A stretch of DNA of 64,000 bases from Candidatus Avoscillospira avicola. GTDB lineage: Bacteria; Bacillota; Clostridia; Oscillospirales; Oscillospiraceae. Position 1 is the stretch's first letter, and each line of letters starts with the position of its first letter. A program made the position numbers and the translations under genes. The notes under the pieces were generated by a model. The model searched no databases, was not told the DNA's origin, and saw only the letters and a program-made list of their open reading frames with translations. Shown piece after piece: positions 42,501 to 51,348 of the stretch. The stretch is from the NCBI GenBank assembly GCA_018712245.1, contig DVHE01000022.1, positions 25,982 through 89,981 on the forward strand, in the 5' to 3' direction.

Positions 42501-45500
42501 AACCCCGTAGCCGCATTCGCAACCACGGGGGACAAGAACGGGAGCCGTGCCAACCGAATTGTTCTGGTGACGGATGAAAAAGGTACGGATGGATATATCG
42601 TTGTGGTTGAGGAACTAAAAACCGCAGGGCGCATAAATGGTGAAAAAATACAAGCTAATAAGGTGATTACAACCTATGACCGTCGTGCGATTGCAAACGA
42701 TATAGTTCAAGCAGCCATAGAAGGAAGATTGTTGCATCTTGACAAAAAAGAAGCCAACCGCTACTTGCTGGGAGTTCCCGCGGCCAATCCGCGGGGGGCC
42801 ATACAAGGGGTTGACTTCAAGAAGAATATACAGGATTTCTGGGCAAATGTCAAGTGGGCGCAAGGAAAAACAGATCGCTATGTTTCCGGAGAATCCGACA
42901 GTGGGAAAACGGCGATTGAGAGGGCCTTTGAAGAGGCCAGAAAGAAAGCGGAAAGCAAGACACGGTACTCCATCAGCGAAACCTATGCCGAGGAGATAGA
43001 CCAATGGGACGCGAACGGGAGGCCGGACGGAGAGGTATTCGTCCTTGGGTCAACAGGAGATGTCCTCCAGGGGCTGGGGGCAATGGAGCAGGACATTTAC
43101 CTAAGAAGCGAGAAGATAAACAAAATCATCCAGGAGCATCCGGAGATGACACTGGAGGAGATAAAGCGAGTCCCAGAAATTTTGGATGATCCTGTGCTGA
43201 TTATGAAAAGCAGAAACAGGAAAGGCAAAAATTCAAGATTGGTGATTTTCGGAGCGGTGAAAGCGAAAAATGGTAGACCGGTTCTATCTGTCCTAGACTT
43301 GCTTCCGAGTGAAGGGCGGCTGCAAATTGATGATATGCAAAAAGTAAACAGCGCATATACGCGAGATAACGCTAGAAACTATATTGAAGGGGGAGAAATT
43401 CTATATGCTGATGGAAGACGGACAATACCGCTTCTAAACGCAGTTTCAGAAAAAAACCACCGCGATTCGTCGTCGGATAGGCTTGCACACACTGGGCCTA
43501 TCGGACTTCTTCGCAGTGGTTCTATGGGTAGTATAACCTATGGTGACAACACTGTCAATATCTCCGGCATCCCATTCAGGGAAATTGTGTCTACAAAGCA
43601 GCCATGGGATAACCGGAAAAATCGCTACTCCATCTCCGATGACGAAGAGCCTATTCAGAGCGGCATCACGCTGCCGACGGCGGAGGACGTGATGGGGGAA
43701 GAGCGGCCGGACGAGGCCGGAGACGTGGAACAGGCTGCTAAATCACAGGACCAGGCCGGAGACGCGGAACAGGATATGGACGTGAGAGCCAGGGCCGAGG
43801 GGAGCGGCGATATTTTCACGCCCGAGGATATTGCGGAAGAGGAGGCGAGAAAAAGGGGATACCCGGTGATCGACGGAAAGCAGATCATGCCGATGAAAAG
43901 CTGGGTGAGAGACAGGGAGGTTGGAAATTACGGGCTTGTCGTCAGCCTTGGAGAATATGAAGCAGGCCAGTTGAAATCGCTGAAAATCCTGTTTAGAAAC
44001 AAGGAGGAAGACGCCGCCGCATATGTAAATGTGCCGCTGGAGCAGCTGGAATGGGTACCGGGAGAATATCAGCCGACGGACGCGGAAATCAACGCCAGGA
44101 TGGAAGCGGAACCGGAAGAAATAACGCCGGAAGACAGGACGGAGCTATATATCTACCTGGATCAGCGGGACGCAGACCTGGGGAAGCGGGAGGAGCCGTG
44201 GACGCCCGTCGCGATCGACAAGCTGAAGCCAAAGGCGCTGACGTTTTTGGAGCGGGCCGAGCGAGACATGGTAACGCGCATTGGGAAAAGTTTGAGCATT
44301 CCTTACCGGGCGCGGCGCGAGCTGCTCAAAGGACCTGTAAGAGAAATGACGGCTGAATATCTGCAAACCGGACAAATCAGCAAAGAAACGAAGCGGAGGC
44401 TATTCGATCAGGCATATGAGGCAAGTATCGGGAAGGCCAAAGAATTTATGGAGCAGTATCAGCCGCTGCGGGACCATCTGAGAAAGACGAAACTGGAGAT
44501 ATCCAAGAAGGACAGCGCGGATATCCCGGACTTTAACAGCTACCGAAAGCGGAGCTTCGGGCGGCTCAACATCAGCACCCAGGGCGAGACGAATATTGCC
44601 CAGGTGTACAAGGAACTGGCAGAGACTTGGCCGGAATTCTTCGATGAACAGCGGGAATCGACGCCGGGCGACCGGCTGAACCGGATTTCCGAAGTCTTGA
44701 AAAACTTCCAGGCGGCGGAGAGAAATCTGAAGGAATATAACGGGCCGGAGGCGGACACGTTCAAGAAGTTCGCCTACAATGATTACGAGGAAGCCGTATA
44801 CAGCCAAATCCATGATTTACAGGCGGTAGCAAGATATCAGTCAAAGCGGCAGGCACAGCAGCAGGAGCAGACACCCAAAACGCTGCAGGAGGTCGTGAGC
44901 CTCTGGGAGCAGTACAAGAAAGAAAAGAGAACCTACGACAAGGTGGCGGCAAGAAACCTGCTGACGGACCGAGACGAGGTTCTGGTTGGACAGCTGCTGC
45001 GCGGGGAGATTACGGAGTTTGCCCTGGACAAGGAAAAGAACAATGTCAAGGGAATTATGGCTGTGTATGAGGCAAAGAAGGAGTATGACAGGATCGCCAA
45101 GGAGCTACGGGCCTGGAACGCGGAGCGGCGGAGCAGGCTGAAGGAGCTGGCGGACCAGTACCTGGAAACAGCGAAGGACTGGAAGGACAAGAAGGCGGGT
45201 ATTCTCTATTCCAGAGAGACCATGGAGCGGAACATCCGGGACATCGTGCCGGACAAGGCCTTGGCCCAGCGTATCATTGACGAGTATTTCACGCCGGTCC
45301 ACAAGGCAGCTGCCGATGCAACCAGGCTGAAAAACGAACTGCGGGATCAGGTTAAGAACATGAACCTATCCCGGGATGTGGCGGAAGGGAACCTGGTTTC
45401 TGAGGCCCATGCGGTGCAGCTTTTGGGCGAAGCAGAGGATAACATCCGGTTCCTGGAAAGGGCGAAGTGGAAGAAGGAGCGGGACGGAAAGACCGCTGCG

Positions 45501-48479
45501 GAATGGCGGAAGGTCGTTGCCGATCTGTGGGAGGAAAACCCGAATCTTGACAAAGAAAAAATAAAGGGCGCGGTGGAACAGTTCCGAACGATATATGATG
45601 ACCTCTTCAGGCAGATGAACGAGGTAAGAGTGCGCAATGGATATGAGCCGATCAACTATCGGAGCGGGTATTTCCCGCACTTCCAGCCGGGTGAAGGAGA
45701 CGGGATCATCGCGGCATTTGGTCGGGCGCTGGGCATCAGCACAGAGGTGACGGCGCTGCCGACGAGTATCAGCGGCCTGACACACACGTTTAAGCCAGGC
45801 ATTCAGTGGTTTGGCAACGCCCAGGAGCGGCTCGGGTTCAACACGGTCTATGACGCCGTGGAGGGCTTTGACAAGTATATCGAGGGCGCCGCAGATGTCA
45901 TCTACCAGACGGACAACATACAGAAGCTGCGGCAGTTTGGAAATCAGGTGCGGTACCGGACGACAGACAAAGGCATCCAGAAGCAGGTGGATGCTGTTCT
46001 GAACAATGATAAATTGTCAGAAACGGAGAAGCAGCACCAGATTGACGATATCTACGCAAACGCACGGTTTTCCATGAGCAACTTTGTTGCGGAGCTGGAG
46101 GAGTACACGAACCTCCTGGCCAACAAGAAGAGCCTGCATGACCGGCCAGTGGAGAAAGATTTACACAGAAAATTTTATAATCTTATGAAGACGCTGGAGG
46201 GACGCGTTGCTGCAAACATGGTATCAATCAATCCGGCGTCCTGGCTCACGAACTTAATTCCGCTGACACAGGGATGGGCAGGCGTGAGAAACACGGATAT
46301 TCTCCGCGGTATGTGGGATACCCTGCGCGGTATGAACAAGCATGATGGCATGGTTGAGCGCAGCACATTCCTGACAAACCGGCGCGGCAGCGATCCGCTG
46401 GTCAAGGCGTGGGAGCAGGGCGCTATGCCGGAGAAGACGCTCCAAAGAGTCTTCCGGAAGATAGACAAGGCGGCGGGAAAAGCGGGAGACAAACTATCCA
46501 GCCCTATGGAACTGTTTGACAACTTTACATCGGAGAGTTTGATCCGGGCGCGGTATGCCCAGAACCTTCGAAAGGGCTTGAGCGAACAGAACGCCATGGA
46601 CGAAGCGGACGCGTGGGTTGCAGGCGTCATGGCGGACAGAAGCAAGGGGGCGGTTCCAACGCTCTTTATGCGGAAAAATCCGCTGACCAAACTTGTCACA
46701 CAGTTCCAGCTGGAGGTAAACAACCAGCTATCCTATCTTTTCAAGGATATTCCGAGAGAAACGAAGCAGGCCGGCGTGAAGGTCATGACATGGGCATTTT
46801 TGAAATTTGCGATTGGAGCATGGCTCTACGATGAACTCTATGAGTTCCTCATCGGCCGACGGCCGGCGCTGGATCCGATTGGCATTCTGCTTGATACTGT
46901 GGAAGACCTGACAGAACCGGAAGAGGAAGCGAGTTTGTATGACACAGCAGCCAATCTGGGTGCGGCGCTGCTGGAGCAGGTTCCATTTACTGGGGCACTA
47001 AACTTGTTTGGAGCAGACCTGGATGCAGGACGGCTGCCAATCAGCAATGCCATTCCAGACTTGACAAGCCTGGGAAAGGGGCTGGCCGGAAAAGGTATTC
47101 CTGCGAATAAGCGGGCAGATCTATTCCTCCGTGAACTGGCAGATACAGTAGGCGCATATCTTGTGCTGCCGTTTGGAGGCGGACAGCTGAAGAAAATCCT
47201 GCAGACTGCCGAGGCAGTGGTGCGCGGCGGGCGGTATTCCGTCAACAACAAAGGAGAGTTGCAGCTGCAATATCCGGTGTACAATGACGAGGTGCTGGAC
47301 AAAGCAGGAAATGCAATCTTTGGAAGCGTGTTTGGGCCGACGACGCTGCAGACCGGAAGGGAATGGATCGAGAATGGATTTGGAAGCCTTTCGGTCGATC
47401 AGACTATTGCCTATGAGGCTATGAAGGAAGCCGGGGCAGAAGACGAGACTGCATTCCAGGTCATTCAGGACTACAGAGCAGCTGAAAACAACGACGAACG
47501 AAGGGAGGTTATCCGCACCGCCGACATAAATGGAGACGCAAAGGCAGCGCTATACTATCAGCTGATGGCCAGTGATAAAGAGCGGCAGCAACTGGATATT
47601 CTCGATGATGCGGGCCAGGACATGGGGCAGATTATCGACACACTGCTCGACATCAAGGACATGGACGCAGAAGCCCGTGAAGACAGCGAAAGTGATGAAG
47701 AAAAGCCGCTTTTTACGGAAGAGCAAATGGATGTCGTATACAAGGCTGGACTGGAAGAAAACGATGCAGCACTGGCGTCCGTGGAGCGGGAAAATATCTG
47801 GGCGAACAGAGAGCTGACTACCGACGAGAAGAAGGCGGAGTTCTCCCAGTGGCTCAAGGATCAGGGGTATTCGAACGAAGAACAGCACGCGCTCTACAAT
47901 GCCGTCATCGAAGGCGGAAAGTCGGAAAGCGAGGCAGGAGAAGAAAACCGGTATGTTAAGCTGGTGCGCAGCGGAATTGACAGCGATATCGCCTATGCGA
48001 TCACTTCCGACATCAGCCGCCTGGAGCCGCTGGAGGGATCGGAAAGCGTAAGCCGTGAGCAGAAGAGAGAGGTGGTGTTTGACCGCCTGGCAGACCCGGA
48101 ACAGCAGCTGGCGGCGCTGGAGACTGTGAACCTGGAAAGCCAGCAAGTGAAGTTTAAAGTGGCCTATGAGAACGGGGTGATGCCGGAGGTATACGCGGCG
48201 GTGATTGCAGAATTGCCGAACTATGACGAGGATGGAAACGGGTCACTGAACCAAGAGGAAGTCAAAAATGCGCTGAACAGCATGGGACGCGGCGCTCTCA
48301 CGCTGCCGGGTGGAGCAAATGATTTTACATTGTCCAGGCAGGACAAAGCGGTCATTTGGCAGCTTTTCAACAAGAGCTGGAAGAGCACAAGCAATCCATT
48401 TGGAGTGGGAGTAGGTAAGAAAATTTACGATGCTTTGAACCCGGACGAAAAGGAACAAGGAAAGAACAAAAATAAGTAA
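39579..48479 (+). CDS. 2966-residue polyvalent internal virion protein with protease and toxin-like domains
   Basis: The largest gene of the window. An N-terminal helical region is followed by a hydrophobic stretch (about residues 300-390). A zincin-type metallopeptidase has HELTH at 697-701 (IIAHELTHSVEMAES). Three linkers read RYSIS, at 883, 1129 and 1349, and frame two modules (883-1128 and 1129-1348) that resemble the MuF-C/nuclease toxin-like domains of polyvalent phage proteins. These modules are more AT-rich than the surroundings. Long helical regions follow, then SINPASWLTNLIPLTQGWAG with membrane-like segments and a C-terminal domain with an EF-hand-like DEDGNGSLNQEE. Likely ejected into the host with the DNA. 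Domain functions are inferred. Confidence 0.8.
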   Translation: MGITEELLQKKRNEKNSGVQPDAIEKIGITQHLLERKKAGFPTMATPVEVTDYHLGGALVQSNPAMQAQVQKMGQMVSDAMLTRARETMPGPIEATDNLLGGALVENNPVVQSQVQKMGQELNEWKNFGYLQQAQKSGTERLGQIEEEIQAAEQTKWENPLPAGVANGLKFAQTMRENPKVGIEQVQKNLQAQEEIRALEREKERINYIRANAGKTFDDNFFGQFGASYALGRMRQDESLAWNKYLEDPTEENRAYAEAIGQLANKFEQENEATLAPDATLPWVSQSLANYLPQFADQVKYSAVGAIGGAAAGSAVPVLGTAAGIKAGITAASGLYSYQTMRGAAFKSLLDLGVDEETAKAAANDEAVVSSLIEMADTGIDLLTLGGGKLISALTKGGVKTLAKKGAGKAAESAGKKLLKALGKYGLNVGFEWTEEATQQAVSIANANRVESGTDNGIFGLAGDAAKVFWNAIKDQEDENHAEILEAGAQGAIIAGLMGPLQAGVNQLAYTGVTELADYGQQLRQKKMENTVIEAGLKFEEGSQVRRMADAISQKQKSGQQITDVELGDLYRAIKLGQQQAYQTTMQQAQEAMAGQQESAAAQQAEGILLPTADEVETQERAAAETNPTRRSGILAGAREADMESAARLSEALGRDVQFFREEAGPAGTVNGYYDANTGTIYINSRSRNPVAQIIAHELTHSVEMAESYGELRTIAMEQLERDGVNLEERRQELRERYERNNKPLLDDVEADQEIVAQFVEQKLLTDEQTILELTRTNRTLMERILEWINRTLQKLGVKKTTERDTLERAREIYARALQESGREQQSGQGKDTGAYADLQEARGRLRRDLEQGEITEEEYDAAMETVLEEESLLGVSSLEDARYSISETLEDDLQKVLDGTFPAKANEVYIGETSNFMTDVIGADSLHVTMPPTKAYSAMVTEAQAKADGRYNEKTNYHGLGIDGLVKALNASENPVAAFATTGDKNGSRANRIVLVTDEKGTDGYIVVVEELKTAGRINGEKIQANKVITTYDRRAIANDIVQAAIEGRLLHLDKKEANRYLLGVPAANPRGAIQGVDFKKNIQDFWANVKWAQGKTDRYVSGESDSGKTAIERAFEEARKKAESKTRYSISETYAEEIDQWDANGRPDGEVFVLGSTGDVLQGLGAMEQDIYLRSEKINKIIQEHPEMTLEEIKRVPEILDDPVLIMKSRNRKGKNSRLVIFGAVKAKNGRPVLSVLDLLPSEGRLQIDDMQKVNSAYTRDNARNYIEGGEILYADGRRTIPLLNAVSEKNHRDSSSDRLAHTGPIGLLRSGSMGSITYGDNTVNISGIPFREIVSTKQPWDNRKNRYSISDDEEPIQSGITLPTAEDVMGEERPDEAGDVEQAAKSQDQAGDAEQDMDVRARAEGSGDIFTPEDIAEEEARKRGYPVIDGKQIMPMKSWVRDREVGNYGLVVSLGEYEAGQLKSLKILFRNKEEDAAAYVNVPLEQLEWVPGEYQPTDAEINARMEAEPEEITPEDRTELYIYLDQRDADLGKREEPWTPVAIDKLKPKALTFLERAERDMVTRIGKSLSIPYRARRELLKGPVREMTAEYLQTGQISKETKRRLFDQAYEASIGKAKEFMEQYQPLRDHLRKTKLEISKKDSADIPDFNSYRKRSFGRLNISTQGETNIAQVYKELAETWPEFFDEQRESTPGDRLNRISEVLKNFQAAERNLKEYNGPEADTFKKFAYNDYEEAVYSQIHDLQAVARYQSKRQAQQQEQTPKTLQEVVSLWEQYKKEKRTYDKVAARNLLTDRDEVLVGQLLRGEITEFALDKEKNNVKGIMAVYEAKKEYDRIAKELRAWNAERRSRLKELADQYLETAKDWKDKKAGILYSRETMERNIRDIVPDKALAQRIIDEYFTPVHKAAADATRLKNELRDQVKNMNLSRDVAEGNLVSEAHAVQLLGEAEDNIRFLERAKWKKERDGKTAAEWRKVVADLWEENPNLDKEKIKGAVEQFRTIYDDLFRQMNEVRVRNGYEPINYRSGYFPHFQPGEGDGIIAAFGRALGISTEVTALPTSISGLTHTFKPGIQWFGNAQERLGFNTVYDAVEGFDKYIEGAADVIYQTDNIQKLRQFGNQVRYRTTDKGIQKQVDAVLNNDKLSETEKQHQIDDIYANARFSMSNFVAELEEYTNLLANKKSLHDRPVEKDLHRKFYNLMKTLEGRVAANMVSINPASWLTNLIPLTQGWAGVRNTDILRGMWDTLRGMNKHDGMVERSTFLTNRRGSDPLVKAWEQGAMPEKTLQRVFRKIDKAAGKAGDKLSSPMELFDNFTSESLIRARYAQNLRKGLSEQNAMDEADAWVAGVMADRSKGAVPTLFMRKNPLTKLVTQFQLEVNNQLSYLFKDIPRETKQAGVKVMTWAFLKFAIGAWLYDELYEFLIGRRPALDPIGILLDTVEDLTEPEEEASLYDTAANLGAALLEQVPFTGALNLFGADLDAGRLPISNAIPDLTSLGKGLAGKGIPANKRADLFLRELADTVGAYLVLPFGGGQLKKILQTAEAVVRGGRYSVNNKGELQLQYPVYNDEVLDKAGNAIFGSVFGPTTLQTGREWIENGFGSLSVDQTIAYEAMKEAGAEDETAFQVIQDYRAAENNDERREVIRTADINGDAKAALYYQLMASDKERQQLDILDDAGQDMGQIIDTLLDIKDMDAEAREDSESDEEKPLFTEEQMDVVYKAGLEENDAALASVERENIWANRELTTDEKKAEFSQWLKDQGYSNEEQHALYNAVIEGGKSESEAGEENRYVKLVRSGIDSDIAYAITSDISRLEPLEGSESVSREQKREVVFDRLADPEQQLAALETVNLESQQVKFKVAYENGVMPEVYAAVIAELPNYDEDGNGSLNQEEVKNALNSMGRGALTLPGGANDFTLSRQDKAVIWQLFNKSWKSTSNPFGVGVGKKIYDALNPDEKEQGKNKNK

Positions 48480-48545
48480 AGGTTGCGAAGCATTGAAATC
48501 TTACGTATTTTGTTTTATCATATCGGAAGAAAGGGTGTAAAATAC

Positions 48546-48659
48546 TCATAGCCTATTGGAGTCTGGTCCTCCATACTGACTGATAATGATACTGGCGAGC
48601 TTGGGGTCCACCCGGTCGATCTTCACCGGGTACTGGAGCTTTTTCTGATAGACAAACAT
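48546..48659 (-). pseudogene. cotJC: cotJC, 5' part, cut by the prophage
   Basis: 37 codons: MFVYQKKLQYPVKIDRVDPK then LASIIISQYGGPD, after which prophage sequence gives SNRL and a stop. The start is 4 bases after the cotJA-cotJB stop. The remainder of the gene is at 5364-5878. Confidence 0.93.
48548..48577. other. Right prophage attachment site (attR)
   Basis: Phage arm ATAGCCTATTGGAG (48548-48561) and core GTCTGGTCCTCCATACT (48561-48577). The single core difference from attL (48567) lies on the phage side of the inferred central crossover. Confidence 0.9.
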
Positions 48660-48662
48660 CCG

Positions 48663-49121
48663 TTATCGCTCCTCCTTGTTCCGATAGTCCCAGGGCCAGG
48701 GGTCTTTGAGCCAGTCATAGGTTCCTTCCATGGCGGAACTCATCTGCGTCAGGGCTCCGAACTGGGATTCATACTGCTGCACGACGTCCTCATAGCGCTC
48801 CACATATTGATTGAAGAGATCCACGGCGTCTTGGTCGGTGGAGTGGGTGTCGAGATACAGGCCCAGCTCATCGACGGCGAAGCTCAGCGCCTGCATCTGG
48901 TTGCGCAGCGTGGCGGTCTTTTCGGTGGTGTTCACCTGATTCTGGAAGGGAAGGTCCAGGCCGGGGTACAGGGTGCCCCGGATAAAGGCCTGCGTGGCCG
49001 GATATACCTGGGGATTTACCTGCTGAAAGGGTACGTAAGGCGTTGCCAGCGGCGCACAGGATGGCAGGTTGCCGCTGGTGTCTACGCACGAGGCAGGCTT
49101 GGTGGCAGTTGTGGCGTCCAA
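48663..49121 (-). CDS. CotJA-CotJB fusion, spore coat proteins
   Basis: 152 residues from TTG 49121 (AGAAGGAGGAATTCG upstream). The first 65 residues have the CotJA pattern (APLATPYVPFQQVNPQVYPA, RGTLYPGLDLPF). The remainder has the CotJB pattern (LSFAVDELGLYLDTHSTDQD, ALTQMSSAMEGTYDWLKDPW, PWDY). In Bacillus these are separate genes of the cotJABC operon; here they are one reading frame. Their products are made in the mother cell and go to the coat with CotJC. Confidence 0.88.
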   Translation of the reverse strand: MDATTATKPASCVDTSGNLPSCAPLATPYVPFQQVNPQVYPATQAFIRGTLYPGLDLPFQNQVNTTEKTATLRNQMQALSFAVDELGLYLDTHSTDQDAVDLFNQYVERYEDVVQQYESQFGALTQMSSAMEGTYDWLKDPWPWDYRNKEER

Positions 49122-49162
49122 AACGAATTCCTCCTTCTTGAATTGGAACTTGCGTTCATGTC

Positions 49163-49170
49163 ATCGTATG
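49163..49170 (-). promoter_or_regulatory. Possible sigma-E -10 box for the cotJ operon
   Basis: Reverse strand CATACGAT, seven of eight to the mother-cell sigma-E consensus CATACANT, about 40 bases upstream of the cotJ start. The -35 region is poor. Confidence 0.3.
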
Positions 49171-49271
49171 CGCCGGGGGAGAAAACGGTGCCTTTTGACG
49201 AAGTTCGTCCGCTGGTGATTCAAGGCAAGTTCCCTGCCGGGGCGGCATATCCTCCAATGGAGGTGTTGTCC

Positions 49272-49994
49272 ATGGAAAAGCGGTATCAGAAGGGGATCGC
49301 CGTGGCGCTGGTGGTGGCGTCGGCCTATTTCTTTGTCGTGCAGGCGGCGCGGTATAATCTGGCGGTCATGGCCGCTTCGGCGGAGGAGGAAGTGGCATTG
49401 GTGATCGTGGACGCCGGCCACGGCGGCGAGGACGGCGGCGCCTCCACAGCGGACGGTGTGCCGGAGAGCCAGCTGAATTTGGCCATTGCGCTGCGCCTGG
49501 AGCAGGTTTTGGCCCTGTGCGGCTGCCCGGTGGAGATGATCCGCCGCACCGATACCGCGGTCTATTCTGAAGGCGCAGAGACCTTCTCGGAGAAAAAGAC
49601 CTCAGACCTCAAAAATCGGGTGGCTCAGGTCAATGCCGCGCCCAGGGCCATTTTAATCAGCATCCATCAAAACCATTTTACCCAGTCCCAGTATGCCGGC
49701 GCGCAGGTGTTTTACGCGGCATCGGAGGGCAGCCGGGACTTGGCTGAAATCACCCAGGGAGCGCTGCGGCAGGCACTGGACCCGGAGAACACCCGGGAGA
49801 TCAAGCCGGGGGATGCCATTTATCTCCTGGAGCAGATTCGGTGTCCCGGCGTGCTGGTGGAGTGCGGCTTTTTGTCCAATGCGGCGGAGGCGAAGCAGCT
49901 GCAAACGCCGACATATCAGACCAAGATCGCCTGTGCCGTGGCCGGCGCGGCGATTCGGTATTTGGAAAGCGAGGCAGAGAACCTTGAAATCTAA
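49272..49994 (+). CDS. cwlD: N-acetylmuramoyl-L-alanine amidase CwlD (spore cortex)
   Basis: 240 residues, the usual CwlD length. N-terminal membrane anchor (GIAVALVVASAYFFVVQAA), then the Amidase_3 domain: VIVDAGHGGEDGGAS with the zinc His, the Glu in PESQLNLAIA, ILISIHQNHF with the second His, and CPGVLVECGFLSN with the catalytic Glu. It removes stem peptides from cortex muramic acid so that muramic lactam can form. GGAGGTG precedes ATG 49272. It is divergent from the cotJ operon, so this is a sporulation locus. Confidence 0.92.
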   Translation: MEKRYQKGIAVALVVASAYFFVVQAARYNLAVMAASAEEEVALVIVDAGHGGEDGGASTADGVPESQLNLAIALRLEQVLALCGCPVEMIRRTDTAVYSEGAETFSEKKTSDLKNRVAQVNAAPRAILISIHQNHFTQSQYAGAQVFYAASEGSRDLAEITQGALRQALDPENTREIKPGDAIYLLEQIRCPGVLVECGFLSNAAEAKQLQTPTYQTKIACAVAGAAIRYLESEAENLEI

Positions 49995-51342
49995 AGTTAC
50001 GTATTTCTGCACGGCCTGCGGCAATGAAACGCCCCGGTGGCAGGGACGCTGCCCTGCCTGCGGGGCGTGGAATACCATCGAGGAGTGCAAGACCGCGCCG
50101 GCGGCATCCAGTGCCCGACGCACCGGTCTGCCCCAGGGAAGCCGCCAGCCCAAGCCGCTGAGTCAAGTGGACGTCTCCCGGGAGGTGCGTTTTCCCACCG
50201 GTCTGGGGGAGCTGGACCGGGTGCTGGGCGGCGGCGCCGTGCAGGACTCTCTGGTGCTGGTGGCCGGCGCGCCGGGTATCGGTAAGTCCACGCTGCTGCT
50301 GCAAATCTGCTCGGAGCTGTGCCGGAATCTCCGGGTGCTGTATGTCTCCGGCGAAGAGAGCGAGACCCAGATCAAGCTCCGGGCCCAGCGGCTGGGCGTG
50401 ACCACGGACAACCTCCTGCTGCTGTGTGAGACGGATCTCAGCCAGGTGCTGGAGGCTGCTGAGACGGTCAAACCGGATGTGCTGATCGCGGACTCGGTCC
50501 AGACGCTCTGTGACGGCGAAAACGCCTCCACACCCGGCAGCGTGTCCCAGGTGAAGGCCTGCACCATGGCATTGATGCAGCTGGCCAAGGGCAGCGGCGT
50601 CACGGTCTTTGTGGTGGGCCATGTCAACAAGGACGGCGCCATCGCCGGACCCAGGGTTCTGGAGCATATGGTGGACTGTGTACTCTACTTTGAAGGGGAG
50701 GCCGCCCATAACTACCGGATTCTCCGAGCGGTGAAGAACCGTTTTGGCTCCACCAACGAGATCGGCGTCTTCGAGATGGCAGATCACGGCCTCCGAGAGG
50801 TGCCCAATCCCTCGGAGATGCTCCTGTCTGGGCGCCCCACCCACGCGCCGGGCACCTGTGTTGCCTGCGCCATGGAGGGCAGCCGCCCGGTGCTGGCGGA
50901 GGTGCAGGCCCTGGTGTCCCGTACCAACTTCAATGTGCCGCGGCGCATGGCCGACGGCTTCGATATCAACCGCGCCGTCTTGCTCATGGCGGTGCTGGAG
51001 AAGCGCGGCGGGATTAACCTAGCTGGCAGCGACGTCTATATCAATGTCATTGGCGGCTTGCAGCTGACGGAGCCGGCAGCAGACCTGCCGGTCATTTTGG
51101 CCGCCGCCTCCAGCTTCCGGGACAAGGCGCTGGACAGCGGCGTGGCGGCCATCGGCGAGGTGGGGCTGACCGGAGAGCTGCGGGCCGTCTCCCACCTGGG
51201 TCAGCGGCTTTCGGAGGTTCACCGCCTTGGCTTCCGCTGCTGCGTGATTCCGCGGCAGGGGACAAGCCAGGTCCAGCCGCCGGAGGGCCTGGAGATCCTC
51301 CGAGTTCGCCATATCCGGGAGGCGATTGAGACGCTCTTATAA
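49984..51342 (+). CDS. radA: DNA repair protein RadA/Sms
   Basis: 452 residues from TTG 49984. N-terminal zinc finger (YFCTACGNETPRWQGRCPAC), RecA-like ATPase with Walker A GAPGIGKS at 95-102, the RadA-specific KNRFGSTNE motif, and a C-terminal Lon-like domain (AIGEVGLTGELRAVSHLGQR). It helps branch migration and recombination repair. It overlaps cwlD by 11 bases, so the start uses translational coupling; no ATG is available near the zinc finger. Confidence 0.95.
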   Translation: MKSKVTYFCTACGNETPRWQGRCPACGAWNTIEECKTAPAASSARRTGLPQGSRQPKPLSQVDVSREVRFPTGLGELDRVLGGGAVQDSLVLVAGAPGIGKSTLLLQICSELCRNLRVLYVSGEESETQIKLRAQRLGVTTDNLLLLCETDLSQVLEAAETVKPDVLIADSVQTLCDGENASTPGSVSQVKACTMALMQLAKGSGVTVFVVGHVNKDGAIAGPRVLEHMVDCVLYFEGEAAHNYRILRAVKNRFGSTNEIGVFEMADHGLREVPNPSEMLLSGRPTHAPGTCVACAMEGSRPVLAEVQALVSRTNFNVPRRMADGFDINRAVLLMAVLEKRGGINLAGSDVYINVIGGLQLTEPAADLPVILAAASSFRDKALDSGVAAIGEVGLTGELRAVSHLGQRLSEVHRLGFRCCVIPRQGTSQVQPPEGLEILRVRHIREAIETLL

Positions 51343-51348
51343 AAGGCG

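Larger units (their letters stand above)
5879..48560. mobile_element. Prophage of 42.7 kb inserted in cotJC
   Basis: Bounded by matching att cores inside one chromosomal gene. It contains a serine recombinase at the left edge, a repressor/Cro pair, tRNAs, DNA-modification genes, a replication protein, terminase, portal, scaffold, capsid, tail-tip, lysis and large virion proteins, nearly all on the plus strand. The absence of a tape measure and of sheath or tube genes, plus a gp10-like protein and a giant internal protein, suggests a short-tailed phage. No clear inactivating lesion was seen in the core genes, so it may be functional. Confidence 0.92.
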
